Positions 1-6,503 are shown, counted from the first letter of the stretch. The stretch is 8,003 nucleotides of DNA from SFTH01 sp963643985 (GCA_963643985.1 CAVINP010000091.1:1-8003), one strand, 5' to 3'. The notes: generated from the sequence alone by a model not told the origin. A program made the numbers and translations.

Positions 1-974
1 ACGATGATGGTGACCATGATCGGGAAGATCACCAGCTCCGTCTTGGAAACCGGGCGCAGCTGCGGCATGCGGATCAGGCGTTCCTTCTTGGTGGTCAGGG
101 CACGCATGATCGGGGGCTGGATAACCGGCACCAGTGCCATGTAGGAATACGCTGCCACGGCGATGGGGCCAAGCAGATGGGGGGCCAGCTTGGTGGTCAC
201 GAAGATGGCCGTCGGGCCGTCCGCGCCGCCGATGATGCCGATGGAGCCGGCTTCCTTGGCGGTAAAGCCCAGCGCCTTGGCGCCGATGAAGGTGATGAAG
301 ATGCCCAGCTGTGCGGCAGCGCCCAGCAGAAGGGACTTGGGATTGGCGATCAGGGGACCGAAGTCGGTCATCGCACCGACGCCCATGAAGATGAGCGGCG
401 GGAAGATGCCCCACTTGACACCGTGGTAGAGGTAGTAGAGCAGGCCGCCGTTGGCCGTCTGCAGGCTGTACTGAGCCATGCCGACTGCCTCGTTGTAGCG
501 CAGCATGATATCGCTGGATTCCTTGCCCAGATACTGGGCGGCCACAACGGCATCCTCCAGGCTGTCATAGAAGGTGAAGGTCGGATGGCTGTAGCTGGTC
601 AAACCCGCTGCGGGCAGGTTGGCCAGCAGCATGCCGAACGCGATGGGCAGCAGCAGCAGCGGCTCAAAGCCCTTCACGATGGCGAGGTAGAGCAGCAGGC
701 AGGCCACGGCGAGCATCACGTACTGACGCCATTCGCCCTGAGCCAGGCCGGTGGATTTGGCAATCGTCTTGATGCCGTCAATGACGTTGATCTCGGGGTC
801 GACGGTCGCATTCTGCTTCTCCTCGACCTTCTGATCAACCGTCGCCTGGTCAATGACTTCTTTTTCCATGTACTGCGTCTCGACAGCGGTCTCGGCATAG
901 CTCCAGACCGTGAAGACCAGCAGCATGATCAGCAGGCACGTCGCGGCGCGCCTGAGATTGACTTTCTTAAACAT
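1..974 (-). CDS. Na+-translocating decarboxylase beta subunit (OadB/MmdB family), 3' end cut by window edge
   Basis: Integral membrane subunit that decarboxylates carboxybiotin and couples this to Na+ export. About 324 codons are visible; the C-terminus lies beyond position 1. Family landmarks I can read are FEPLLLLPIAFG at residues 103-114, GVGAMTDFGPL at 198-208, and IIGGADGPTAIF at 247-258. The Asp of GGADGP (D252) and Y278 in AAYSYMALVP keep the 26-residue spacing of the D203/Y229 pair known to be essential in the Klebsiella oxaloacetate decarboxylase beta subunit. The start at 974 is backed by an AGGAG site 8 nt upstream (983-987). Compared with typical family members there is an added N-terminal segment of about 65 residues: a signal- or helix-like stretch at 9-26, then an acidic polar stretch. 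There is also an extra stretch at about 131-175. It is the fourth gene of the pump operon, 25 nt after the biotin carrier gene. Confidence 0.95.
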   Translation of the reverse strand, partial: MFKKVNLRRAATCLLIMLLVFTVWSYAETAVETQYMEKEVIDQATVDQKVEEKQNATVDPEINVIDGIKTIAKSTGLAQGEWRQYVMLAVACLLLYLAIVKGFEPLLLLPIAFGMLLANLPAAGLTSYSHPTFTFYDSLEDAVVAAQYLGKESSDIMLRYNEAVGMAQYSLQTANGGLLYYLYHGVKWGIFPPLIFMGVGAMTDFGPLIANPKSLLLGAAAQLGIFITFIGAKALGFTAKEAGSIGIIGGADGPTAIFVTTKLAPHLLGPIAVAAYSYMALVPVIQPPIMRALTTKKERLIRMPQLRPVSKTELVIFPIMVTII

Positions 975-999
975 TGTGCTTTCTCCTCTCGGCCTTTTC

Positions 1000-1428
1000 T
1001 TACTTGATGGAGACCAGCAGATCGCCGGTGTTGACGGTTGCGCCCTTGGTGACGTTCACGGAAGCGACGACACCGTCCACATCCGTCATGATTTCATTTT
1101 CCATCTTCATGGCCTCGAGGATGACGAGGATGTCGCCCTTCTTGACGCTCTGGCCGACGGAAACGCGGACATCGTTGATGGTGCCGGGCATGGGGCACTT
1201 GAATTCCTTGGCGCCGGCGGGTGCGGCTGCGGGGGCTGCCGGAGCGGGAGCGGGGGCTGCGGCCACAGGTGCCGGTGCCGGAGCGGGAGCGGGAGCCGCC
1301 ACGGGTGCGGGGGCAGGGGCTGCTACGGGTGCCGGAGCGGGTGCTGCCGCAAACGTGGGTGCTGCGCCGATTTCTTCTACTTCTACTTCATAAGCCACAC
1401 CATTGACGGTAATCGCAAACTTGCGCAT
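1000..1428 (-). CDS. Biotin carboxyl carrier protein of the decarboxylase (gamma / MmdC type)
   Basis: Carries the biotin that shuttles CO2 between the carboxyltransferase and the membrane beta subunit. The 142-residue protein has a short N-terminal beta segment (1-21), an Ala-Pro linker with some Val (about 22-72), and a C-terminal biotinyl domain (73-142). The biotinylation motif EAMKM is at 105-109, so the acceptor is K108, placed 35 residues from the C-terminus as is usual for biotinyl domains. An upstream CP-PG element (78-82) is also typical. The start is fixed by AGGAGG at 1437-1442, 8 nt before the ATG. It sits between the anchor gene (45 nt gap) and the beta gene (25 nt gap) and is surely co-transcribed with them. 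Biotinylation would need a biotin ligase encoded elsewhere. Confidence 0.95.
   Translation of the reverse strand: MRKFAITVNGVAYEVEVEEIGAAPTFAAAPAPAPVAAPAPAPVAAPAPAPAPAPVAAAPAPAPAAPAAAPAGAKEFKCPMPGTINDVRVSVGQSVKKGDILVILEAMKMENEIMTDVDGVVASVNVTKGATVNTGDLLVSIK
1213..1365 (-). repeat. Ala-Pro linker repeat tract in the biotin carrier gene
   Basis: Residues 22-72 of the carrier are almost only Ala and Pro, with periodic Val, arranged as degenerate tandem blocks of the form (AP)nVAA. The DNA is correspondingly GC-rich and internally repetitive, with recurring GGAGCGGG and GGTGCCGG units on the plus strand. Such linkers are known in biotin carriers, where they give a flexible swinging arm. The repetitive DNA could change length by slipped-strand pairing, which is an inference from its structure. 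Confidence 0.8.
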
Positions 1429-1473
1429 GATTGTATCCTCCTAATATAAGTCGATAAGTCAATTCCTGTCATC

Positions 1474-1830
1474 TCAGAAGCGGAACACCTGCTCGGCGCG
1501 TGCGGCATTGTTCCATGCGGGAACGCGGCGAACCTTGCGGACCACGAGGCGCTTGCCGGATTTGTCATAGGCAGCCAGCGCTGCGGAGATGACGGCAATC
1601 AGCTGGGGATCGGTGATTTCACGGACGGACTCGACCACCGGCGCTGCGGCCGGGGCGGGTGCGGCTTCAGTTATTGTCTTTGGTTCCGGCTTTTTTTTTT
1701 GATCGGCACGCTTGAAGAAGCTGCCCATGATCGATATGCAGATGATCAGTATGGTCAGACCGAAGAACACGATCAACATACCGATGATGGTTACGATGCC
1801 GCCGTAACCCAATGCCTGTCCAACGTTCAT
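1474..1830 (-). CDS. Small membrane anchor subunit of the decarboxylase (OadG/MmdD family)
   Basis: Predicted assembly subunit that tethers the soluble carboxyltransferase to the membrane beta subunit, as OadG does in oxaloacetate decarboxylase. The 118-residue protein has one hydrophobic helix (about 11-36), a basic stretch FFKRADQKKK (38-47), an Ala-Pro-rich linker (about 50-66), and a conserved-looking C-terminal part with an ITDPQLIAVISAALAAY helix (72-88). It ends in VPAWNNAARAEQVFRF (103-118), a tail of the kind seen in clostridial members of this family. AGGAGG at 1838-1843 lies 7 nt before the start and overlaps the stop codon of the carboxyltransferase gene, suggesting coupled translation. 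The Lys codons at 45-47 lie in an A10 run that is a slippage candidate. Confidence 0.88.
   Translation of the reverse strand: MNVGQALGYGGIVTIIGMLIVFFGLTILIICISIMGSFFKRADQKKKPEPKTITEAAPAPAAAPVVESVREITDPQLIAVISAALAAYDKSGKRLVVRKVRRVPAWNNAARAEQVFRF
1691..1700 (-). other. A10 homopolymer containing an A-AAA-AAG slippery heptamer
   Basis: On the coding strand the codons for Q44-K47 of the anchor gene read CAA AAA AAA AAG. This is ten A in a row ending in the in-frame heptamer A AAA AAG, the same slippery sequence used in the E. coli dnaX -1 frameshift. A -1 slip would add AGTKDNN and stop at TGA, giving about 54 residues. A +1 slip stops even sooner at TAA. Both would yield the membrane helix without the conserved C-terminal tail. 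Whether slippage occurs is not shown by the sequence. Confidence 0.6.
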
Positions 1831-1837
1831 ATGATTT

Positions 1838-1843
1838 CCTCCT
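1838..1843 (-). promoter_or_regulatory. Ribosome binding site overlapping the upstream stop codon
   Basis: The carboxyltransferase gene ends TAA and the coding strand reads TAAGGAGG, so the AGGAGG of the anchor gene begins within the stop codon. Spacing to the ATG is 7 nt. This arrangement favours translational coupling and fixed stoichiometry of the two subunits. Confidence 0.8.
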
Positions 1844-3318
1844 TACAGCGGCATATTGCCGTGCTTCTTCGCCGGTCTGGCCTCGCGCTTGCCGGAGAGC
1901 ATCTCCAGCGCGGCAGCGACCATCTGGCGGGTATGTGCAGGCTCGATCACGTCATCGACGTAGCCCTGCTTGGCGGCGTTGATGCCGTCGGCCACGTCAC
2001 AGGCGTACTTTTCCTCGAGCTCGGTGCGCTTTGCAATCGGATCGTCCGCGGTTCTGAGCTCATCCTCGCAGGTAAGCTGCACGGCGATCTTCGGGGTGAC
2101 AGCGCTGATGCATGCGCCCGGCCATGCGTAGACCACGTCCGCTGCGGCGCGGGAGGCGAGTGCGGCATAGCCCATGCCCACGGCGTTGCCGCAGATCAGA
2201 GCGATGCGGGCGGTGGTGGCCTCGGCATAGGCAAACATCAGCTGGGCACCGGCTCTGGCCAGTTCGCCCTGCGGTGCGGCGGAAACCTTCATGCCCATGG
2301 AATCCACGGCGGTGATGACCGGGATGGAGAAGCAGTCGCAGAAGGCCACGAAGCGGGCAGCCTTCTTGCAGCCGTAGACCGTCAGACGGCCCTCGTCCTT
2401 GGCACTCTGGTTGCCCACGAAACCGACGGTCGTGCCGCCGATGCGGCCCAGTGCGGTCACGATGGAGGGCGCGAAGTCCGCACCGAGCTCGAGCACGTCG
2501 CCCATGTCCGCCATGCGGGTGAACAGGTCGCGCACGTCATCCAGACCCTCGATGGTGTTCAGGTCGGGCAGTTCGCGGTTGATATCATCCTGAGTGAAGT
2601 CCTCGGCGTCGGCCATGTTGTTGGCCGGCAGCATGGACACGAGCTTGCGTGCCAGTGCGATGGCTTCCTCATCGGTCTCGGCCGTCAGCTGGGCCATGCC
2701 GGACTTCACGCTGGCCTGCACGCCTGCCAGACCTTCCAGATCGATTTCCTTGCCGGCCACGGCGGAAACAACCTTGGGGCCGTTGACAAAGAGGGATCCG
2801 TTCTTGCTCATCACGGTCACATCGCTCATGCCGACGATGGCGGAAGCGATGCCGCCGCAGGGGCCGAGCACCAGTGCGATCTGCGGCACGACGCCGGAAA
2901 CCGCATTCGTCTTTGCCGCCATGGCCGCATAGGCGTTCATGGCATCCACGCCCTCATCCAGGCGTGCGCCTGCTGTATCCAGAATGGCCACCACGGGAGC
3001 GCCGGTCTTTTCCGCCAGATCGAGCACCTTGCCGACCTTGCGGGCATGGGCCGCACCGACGGAGCCGCCCTTGACGGTGAAGTCCTGCGCATAGACATAG
3101 ACGGGGCTGCCGCCGATCAGACCGTAACCGGTCACAACACCGGCTTCACTGTTCAGTACATCCAGTTCCACGAAGCTGGCTTCGTCCAGAAGCAGGCCGA
3201 TTCTTTCTCTTGCGAGAAGCTTGCCGGCCTTCTTCTGCTGAGCGCAAAGCTCCGCATCGCCCTTCAGGATCGCCAGCTTGCGCTCACGAACCACAGGCAG
3301 GTTGCGTTCAACATTCAT
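1843..3318 (-). CDS. Carboxyltransferase (alpha) subunit of a biotin-dependent Na+-pumping acyl-CoA decarboxylase, MmdA-like, divergent
   Basis: Soluble subunit predicted to transfer CO2 from an acyl-CoA to biotin on the carrier protein. The 491 residues match the usual length of about 510 for methylmalonyl-CoA decarboxylase alpha and propionyl-CoA carboxylase beta proteins. The two crotonase-like halves are visible: LARERIGLLLDEASFVE (35-51), QDFTVKGGSVG (78-88), DTAGARLDEG (114-123), GPCGGIASA (152-160), then FAYAEAT (362-368), YAWPGA (397-402) and the C-terminal KKHGNMPL (484-491). I chose the ATG at 3318 because GGAGG (3326-3330) lies 7 nt upstream; an in-frame ATG at 3369 has no such site. 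Several residues usual in this family are altered: no YSPA after the first glycine pair, DSMGM where DVPGF is expected (339-343), and GMGY in place of GGAY (381-384). It is the first gene of the operon. Methylmalonyl-CoA is the default guess for substrate but is not proven. Confidence 0.88.
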   Translation of the reverse strand: MNVERNLPVVRERKLAILKGDAELCAQQKKAGKLLARERIGLLLDEASFVELDVLNSEAGVVTGYGLIGGSPVYVYAQDFTVKGGSVGAAHARKVGKVLDLAEKTGAPVVAILDTAGARLDEGVDAMNAYAAMAAKTNAVSGVVPQIALVLGPCGGIASAIVGMSDVTVMSKNGSLFVNGPKVVSAVAGKEIDLEGLAGVQASVKSGMAQLTAETDEEAIALARKLVSMLPANNMADAEDFTQDDINRELPDLNTIEGLDDVRDLFTRMADMGDVLELGADFAPSIVTALGRIGGTTVGFVGNQSAKDEGRLTVYGCKKAARFVAFCDCFSIPVITAVDSMGMKVSAAPQGELARAGAQLMFAYAEATTARIALICGNAVGMGYAALASRAAADVVYAWPGACISAVTPKIAVQLTCEDELRTADDPIAKRTELEEKYACDVADGINAAKQGYVDDVIEPAHTRQMVAAALEMLSGKREARPAKKHGNMPL

Positions 3319-3498
3319 ACTTTCCCCTCCATTATACATAACAAAATACAACGGAATCCAGCTTCTCAAATTCGATACGTTCCCCTTTTTTCCTGCCGAA
3401 TATTAGGTTAAATTTGTATTTGAGTTCCCGATTTCCTGCAAATTAGCGCATTCTTAACGCCGTCTGCGCGGAGACCCGCATTTGTCACATTCTTGTCT

Positions 3499-3527
3499 TT
3501 GAGTATCGGTCCGAAATTTGGTATACT
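3499..3527 (+). promoter_or_regulatory. Sigma-A-type promoter with extended -10
   Basis: TTGAGT (3499-3504), a 17-nt spacer, then TATACT (3522-3527), with TG one base upstream of the -10 (3519-3520). Transcription would begin near 3534. That puts the TTG at 3532 at or outside the 5' end of the mRNA and supports the ATG at 3565 as the start of the following gene. Confidence 0.7.
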
Positions 3528-3564
3528 GTAGTTGAAATCAATTTCCGAAAGGCGGTACGGGCAT

Positions 3565-4728
3565 ATGCAGACCGTGTATTCCATCGGGCATATTTTCGGC
3601 GGACGCAACTACATGCAGCGCTCCAAAAAGCGCCGCCCGATATCCCCTGCCGTGCCGACACCGCCGCCGGAAAAAAAGCCGCGCCGCCCGCGCAAGCGGC
3701 GTGCGGGGTTCTTCTACGGCTGTGCGACCTTCTTTCTGCTGATACTGCTCTGGCCGATAGGGTTGGTGCTGTTGTGGCAAAAAAAGATACGCTGGCACGC
3801 GGCCTCCAAGCTTCTGGCGAGTGTACTGTCGCTGGCGGCCTGTATCTTCCTCTTCGGCTTTGCGCTGACCGTCGACACGGGCAATGTCCGCTATACGGCC
3901 CTGCAGGACGGTATCAACGCATATCTGGACAGTGCCGCCGCGCACGTTATCTCCTTCGGCGACTATGCCGGAGAGCGCATGGCGGATGCTTTCGGGGAGG
4001 CACGGGACTTCGGCAGTGCCCTTGCCTACCGCACACGCAAAGTCGCGGCGGATGGCATCCGGGAGGGCATCAGACTGACGGCATCTCTGCGCGCAAAGCT
4101 TGCGCCCGTGGCAAAGGAATCAGACACGGAGGATGAAGCAAGTGCCTCCCCCGCGCCCTCGGCAACACCGGCCCCCGCAGTGACGGCGGGCAGGCTGCCG
4201 CTGTATGTGCCGGGCAATCATCCCGATGCCGCGGACGGCAGGGAAATCAGTGGCGGACTGCTCAAGCGCGACGGCACGCTGGACGCTGACGCGACATTTG
4301 CAACCGTCAGCCCCGAGACGCTCGCCAGGACGTTCACCGTCAAGAGTGCAGGCGAAGCCACAGTCTACTACAACGACGGCAGCAAATATTACCACCGCAG
4401 CGAACAGTGCGGCTCGATGCGTACGTCCACGGCACACCGCTTCGAAGAGACGCGCGACAAAAAATACCGTCAATGCAGCGGTTGCGCAGCCCCCGCAAAA
4501 AACCTGCTGGACGAGACGGAGATTGCCTGGGTGGACGCTGCGAACGTGGCGCATCTCAGCGACGAATGCAGCGCGTTCGAGGGCGACTGGACGCTGATGA
4601 CGGCAGCCCAAGCCATAGAAGACGGCTGCACGGGCTGCGGCGTCTGTGGCGCAAACCGCTATCTGGAGGCCGTCGCAGATGTCCGTGAAGTGACGGTTTG
4701 CACGCCCGCGCCGGACGCAGCCGGCTGA
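3565..4728 (+). CDS. Unrecognised membrane protein with two C-terminal H-x4-C / C-x2-C repeats
   Basis: I do not recognise a named family. The 387-residue protein has a very basic, Pro-rich N-terminus (about 18-46), two hydrophobic segments (about 47-71 and 82-103), a long charged helical region (104-185), and an Ser/Ala/Pro linker (about 190-207). The C-terminal region holds two similar units. The first has H277-x4-C282 and C304-x2-C307; the second has H330-x4-C335 and C355-x2-C358, with an extra C361. This resembles the YH-x4-C...C-x2-C modules found at the ends of various Bacillota surface and nuclease proteins, and metal binding is a fair inference. Topology is unclear: the N-terminus is basic, but so is the loop between the helices. 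The start is chosen from the promoter position and a purine-rich GAAAGGCGG upstream; an ATG at 3613 is an alternative. It is divergent from the decarboxylase operon. Confidence 0.72.
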   Translation: MQTVYSIGHIFGGRNYMQRSKKRRPISPAVPTPPPEKKPRRPRKRRAGFFYGCATFFLLILLWPIGLVLLWQKKIRWHAASKLLASVLSLAACIFLFGFALTVDTGNVRYTALQDGINAYLDSAAAHVISFGDYAGERMADAFGEARDFGSALAYRTRKVAADGIREGIRLTASLRAKLAPVAKESDTEDEASASPAPSATPAPAVTAGRLPLYVPGNHPDAADGREISGGLLKRDGTLDADATFATVSPETLARTFTVKSAGEATVYYNDGSKYYHRSEQCGSMRTSTAHRFEETRDKKYRQCSGCAAPAKNLLDETEIAWVDAANVAHLSDECSAFEGDWTLMTAAQAIEDGCTGCGVCGANRYLEAVADVREVTVCTPAPDAAG

Positions 4729-4779
4729 TTCTGCAATTTCCGTATAAAAAATCATGCAAAAATTATGATTTATTACGAG

Positions 4780-4809
4780 TTGTATCCCATGCATGTTTTG
4801 TGATATAAT
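4780..4809 (+). promoter_or_regulatory. Sigma-A-type promoter with extended -10
   Basis: TTGTAT (4780-4785), an 18-nt spacer, and a perfect TATAAT (4804-4809) preceded by TG at 4801-4802. The spacer contains the palindrome CATGCATG (4788-4795), which could be an operator but may be chance. Transcription would start near 4816, giving a leader of about 35 nt before the ATG at 4852, with AAAGGA at 4833-4838 as ribosome binding site. Confidence 0.7.
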
Positions 4810-4851
4810 ACGCAGAGCAGATTTTTACGCTGAAAGGAATGACATTATACC

Positions 4852-5733
4852 ATGGCAAAAAAGAGCGCGGCAAGCAAGGGCTACCGCAAGACCGTTAAAA
4901 AGAAGCCCTTTCTGACCAAGAAGGATATTATTGAGCTGATCGTCATCATCGCCATCATCGCGCTGGCGATTGTGCTGTTTAACATCTTCTACGAAGACGG
5001 CTTCATCTCGTCCTCCGAGATCAAGAGCGGCGATATCGTCACCTACGGCAGCAACAAGATCAAGACCCGCTACTTCAAGGTCGGCGAAGCCAATGAGCTT
5101 GAAGGCTTCACCCGCACCGATACGACCAATGAAAGCAACCCCCTCATCACCTACACCTATACGCCCGATGAGGAGACCGACAATATCTCCGAGATCACGC
5201 TCAACGGCAGTATCGTCGAGGCCGGTCAGCTGGTTGACAACATCATCAGCTACGAAGAGAGCGCCGGAGTTGAAGTCGCGGACAAGGTCGAGACGACCAT
5301 CCAGGGTCACGATGCCTATGTGATCGGCTATACCTATGACTACTACAGTGAGAGCGTTGCGGCCGAAAACGGCGAAACCGAAGCGACCGGGGAAACCGCC
5401 GAAGCTGCTGAGGATACTGCCGAGACGACCGATGAAACCGAAGTGACCGAGGAAACTGCCGAGGCGACCGAAGCCGTTGGTACAACCGAAGCAACGACTG
5501 AGGAAGCTGCCGAAGCGACCGAAGCCACCGAGGAGACCGCCGAGGAAACCGAGGAGCAGCCCTCCAACGTCTACGGACAGTCCATTTCCGTGTATGTCCA
5601 TATCGATGACACGCACACCTTGGCGATGCACATCAACCGCAGCGGCGATGATGACAGCTTCTATATGCCCGAAGCGGATTATCTCGACTATGCGCTGAAG
5701 TATATCGATGCCTTCACCGTGACAGAGAAGTAA
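4852..5733 (+). CDS. Single-pass membrane-anchored protein with a Thr/Glu/Ala-rich insert, function unknown
   Basis: I do not recognise a family. The 293-residue protein starts with a Lys-rich cytoplasmic segment (1-25), then one strong membrane helix (about 26-46, very rich in Ile), and an outer region that looks mostly beta-stranded (52-170 and 238-293). Between these two parts lies a low-complexity acidic stretch (171-237) made of Thr, Glu and Ala with no Lys, Arg or aromatic residue. The flanking strands (AYVIGYTYDYY before, SISVYVHIDDTHTLAMHI after) look like neighbouring strands of one domain, so the repeat may be a long loop. No signal peptidase site or sorting motif is evident, so it is probably an N-terminally anchored extracytoplasmic protein. 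It has its own promoter, and a strong terminator follows the stop codon. Confidence 0.85.
   Translation: MAKKSAASKGYRKTVKKKPFLTKKDIIELIVIIAIIALAIVLFNIFYEDGFISSSEIKSGDIVTYGSNKIKTRYFKVGEANELEGFTRTDTTNESNPLITYTYTPDEETDNISEITLNGSIVEAGQLVDNIISYEESAGVEVADKVETTIQGHDAYVIGYTYDYYSESVAAENGETEATGETAEAAEDTAETTDETEVTEETAEATEAVGTTEATTEEAAEATEATEETAEETEEQPSNVYGQSISVYVHIDDTHTLAMHINRSGDDDSFYMPEADYLDYALKYIDAFTVTEK
5362..5562 (+). repeat. Degenerate tandem repeat coding a Thr/Glu/Ala-rich segment
   Basis: Codons 171-237 of the preceding CDS entry repeat short words such as ETAEATE, TEATEE and TEETAE. At DNA level, variants of GAAACCGCCGAAG and GCGACCGAAGC recur in imperfect tandem. The third positions vary between copies, so the tract is old rather than a fresh expansion, though length change by slippage remains possible. 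Confidence 0.75.
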
Positions 5734-5747
5734 GATTTAATCAAAAG

Positions 5748-5784
5748 AAGAGAGTGGACGTCACAGTGCGTTCACTCTCTTTTT
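5748..5784 (+). terminator. Strong intrinsic terminator
   Basis: A 13-bp stem pairs 5748-5760 with 5769-5781, with one G-T wobble and an 8-nt loop (TCACAGTG), and runs into TTTT. It begins 14 nt after the stop codon of the membrane-anchored protein. It ends only 3 nt before the ribosome binding site of the hydrolase gene, leaving no room for a promoter between them. Confidence 0.88.
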
Positions 5785-5787
5785 GTC

Positions 5788-5793
5788 AGGAGG
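5788..5793 (+). promoter_or_regulatory. Ribosome binding site fixing the hydrolase start
   Basis: A perfect AGGAGG sits 7 nt before the ATG at 5801. This rules out the in-frame TTG at 5783, which lies inside the terminator T-run. Confidence 0.85.
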
Positions 5794-5800
5794 ATATTTT

Positions 5801-6481
5801 ATGGACATCTCCCTCTTCTGCGAAGAGCATGGCTCGGGCGAGGCGCTGATTCTTCTGCACGGCAACGGCGAGGATCACGGCTATTTCAGGCATCAGATCG
5901 CGCACTTTGCCGATCGCTACCGCGTGATTGCCATCGATACGCGCGGCCACGGGAAATCTCCGCGCGGGCAGGGCGAATTCAGCATACGGCGCTTTGCCGA
6001 AGACCTGTACGACTTCATGACGGATCGTGGGCTGAGCCGGGCGCACCTGCTGGGCTTCTCCGACGGCGGCAACATTGCGCTGGAGTTTGCGCTGAAGCAT
6101 CCCGAAATGGTGCAAACGCTGATATTAAACGGTGCAAACCTGTATCCGCTCGGCATGAAGTTGTCGGTGCTGCTGCCCATCGAAATCGAATATCACCTGA
6201 GGAAGTGCTTCGGCGATCGCGGCAGCAAGGCGGAACTGCTGGCCCTGATGGTCAGGGAACCGCGGATTAACCCCGAACGGCTGAAGTCTCTTTCCGTGCC
6301 CGCTCTCGTCATCGCCGGCACGAAGGACATGATACGCCGGCGCCACACGAAGCTCATTACCCGCAGCCTGCCGAATGCGTCCCTTGCGATACTGCCCGGC
6401 AGCCACTTCGTCGCCAATGAGAACCCGACACTGTTCAACGAAACCGTTGATGCGTTTCTGAAGAGATATCCGGGGAATTGA
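5801..6481 (+). CDS. Small alpha/beta-hydrolase fold protein
   Basis: A serine hydrolase of unknown substrate, predicted cytoplasmic because no signal peptide or membrane helix is seen. The 226 residues contain the oxyanion-hole motif LHGNGE (19-24), the strand-turn IDTRGHGKS (45-53) typical of the fold, and the nucleophile elbow GFSDGG (85-90) with Ser87. The likely remaining triad members are Asp176 (in AGTKDMI, 172-178) and His202 (in PGSHFV, 199-204). The cap region between about 112 and 160 is short, which suits small esters or lactones, but nothing fixes the substrate. Length is a little below the usual 250-280 for this fold. It follows a terminator directly, so expression depends on read-through or a promoter inside the upstream gene. 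It converges with the VTT-domain gene. Confidence 0.92.
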   Translation: MDISLFCEEHGSGEALILLHGNGEDHGYFRHQIAHFADRYRVIAIDTRGHGKSPRGQGEFSIRRFAEDLYDFMTDRGLSRAHLLGFSDGGNIALEFALKHPEMVQTLILNGANLYPLGMKLSVLLPIEIEYHLRKCFGDRGSKAELLALMVREPRINPERLKSLSVPALVIAGTKDMIRRRHTKLITRSLPNASLAILPGSHFVANENPTLFNETVDAFLKRYPGN

Positions 6482-6503
6482 CTAACATGAACCATAATTT
6501 GAA

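Noticed and set aside
177..1007. Open frame of 276 codons on the plus strand
   Set aside because: Antisense shadow of the beta subunit gene; the minus strand holds the GGADGP motif and membrane helices, while this frame shows none.
1..3318. Reading the operon as oxaloacetate or glutaconyl-CoA decarboxylase
   Set aside because: The alpha subunit is a crotonase-type acyl-CoA carboxyltransferase, not the pyruvate carboxylase-like OadA, and at 491 residues it is clearly shorter than glutaconyl-CoA decarboxylase alpha (about 587).
3331..3336. Perfect TATAAT on the minus strand upstream of the carboxyltransferase gene
   Set aside because: A transcript from it would begin at or inside the ribosome binding site, and no acceptable -35 lies 17 nt upstream (GGATTC). 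I could not identify the operon promoter with confidence; another weak candidate is TAATAT at 3400-3405.
1699..3411. Open frame of 570 codons on the plus strand, the longest in the window
   Set aside because: It is antisense to the carboxyltransferase gene, which has clear family motifs on the minus strand. Its His/Gly/Ala-rich translation has no recognisable domain and arises from GC-rich codon structure.
4749..4771. Hairpin AAATCAT / ATGATTT after the His/Cys repeat gene
   Set aside because: The stem is only 7 bp, very AT-rich, with a 9-nt loop and no T-run after it, so it is too weak to call a terminator.
4825..5631. Open frame of 268 codons on the minus strand with Gly/Phe-rich repeats
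   Set aside because: Antisense shadow of the membrane-anchored protein; the repeats mirror the Thr/Glu/Ala tract of the true gene, which has a promoter and ribosome binding site.
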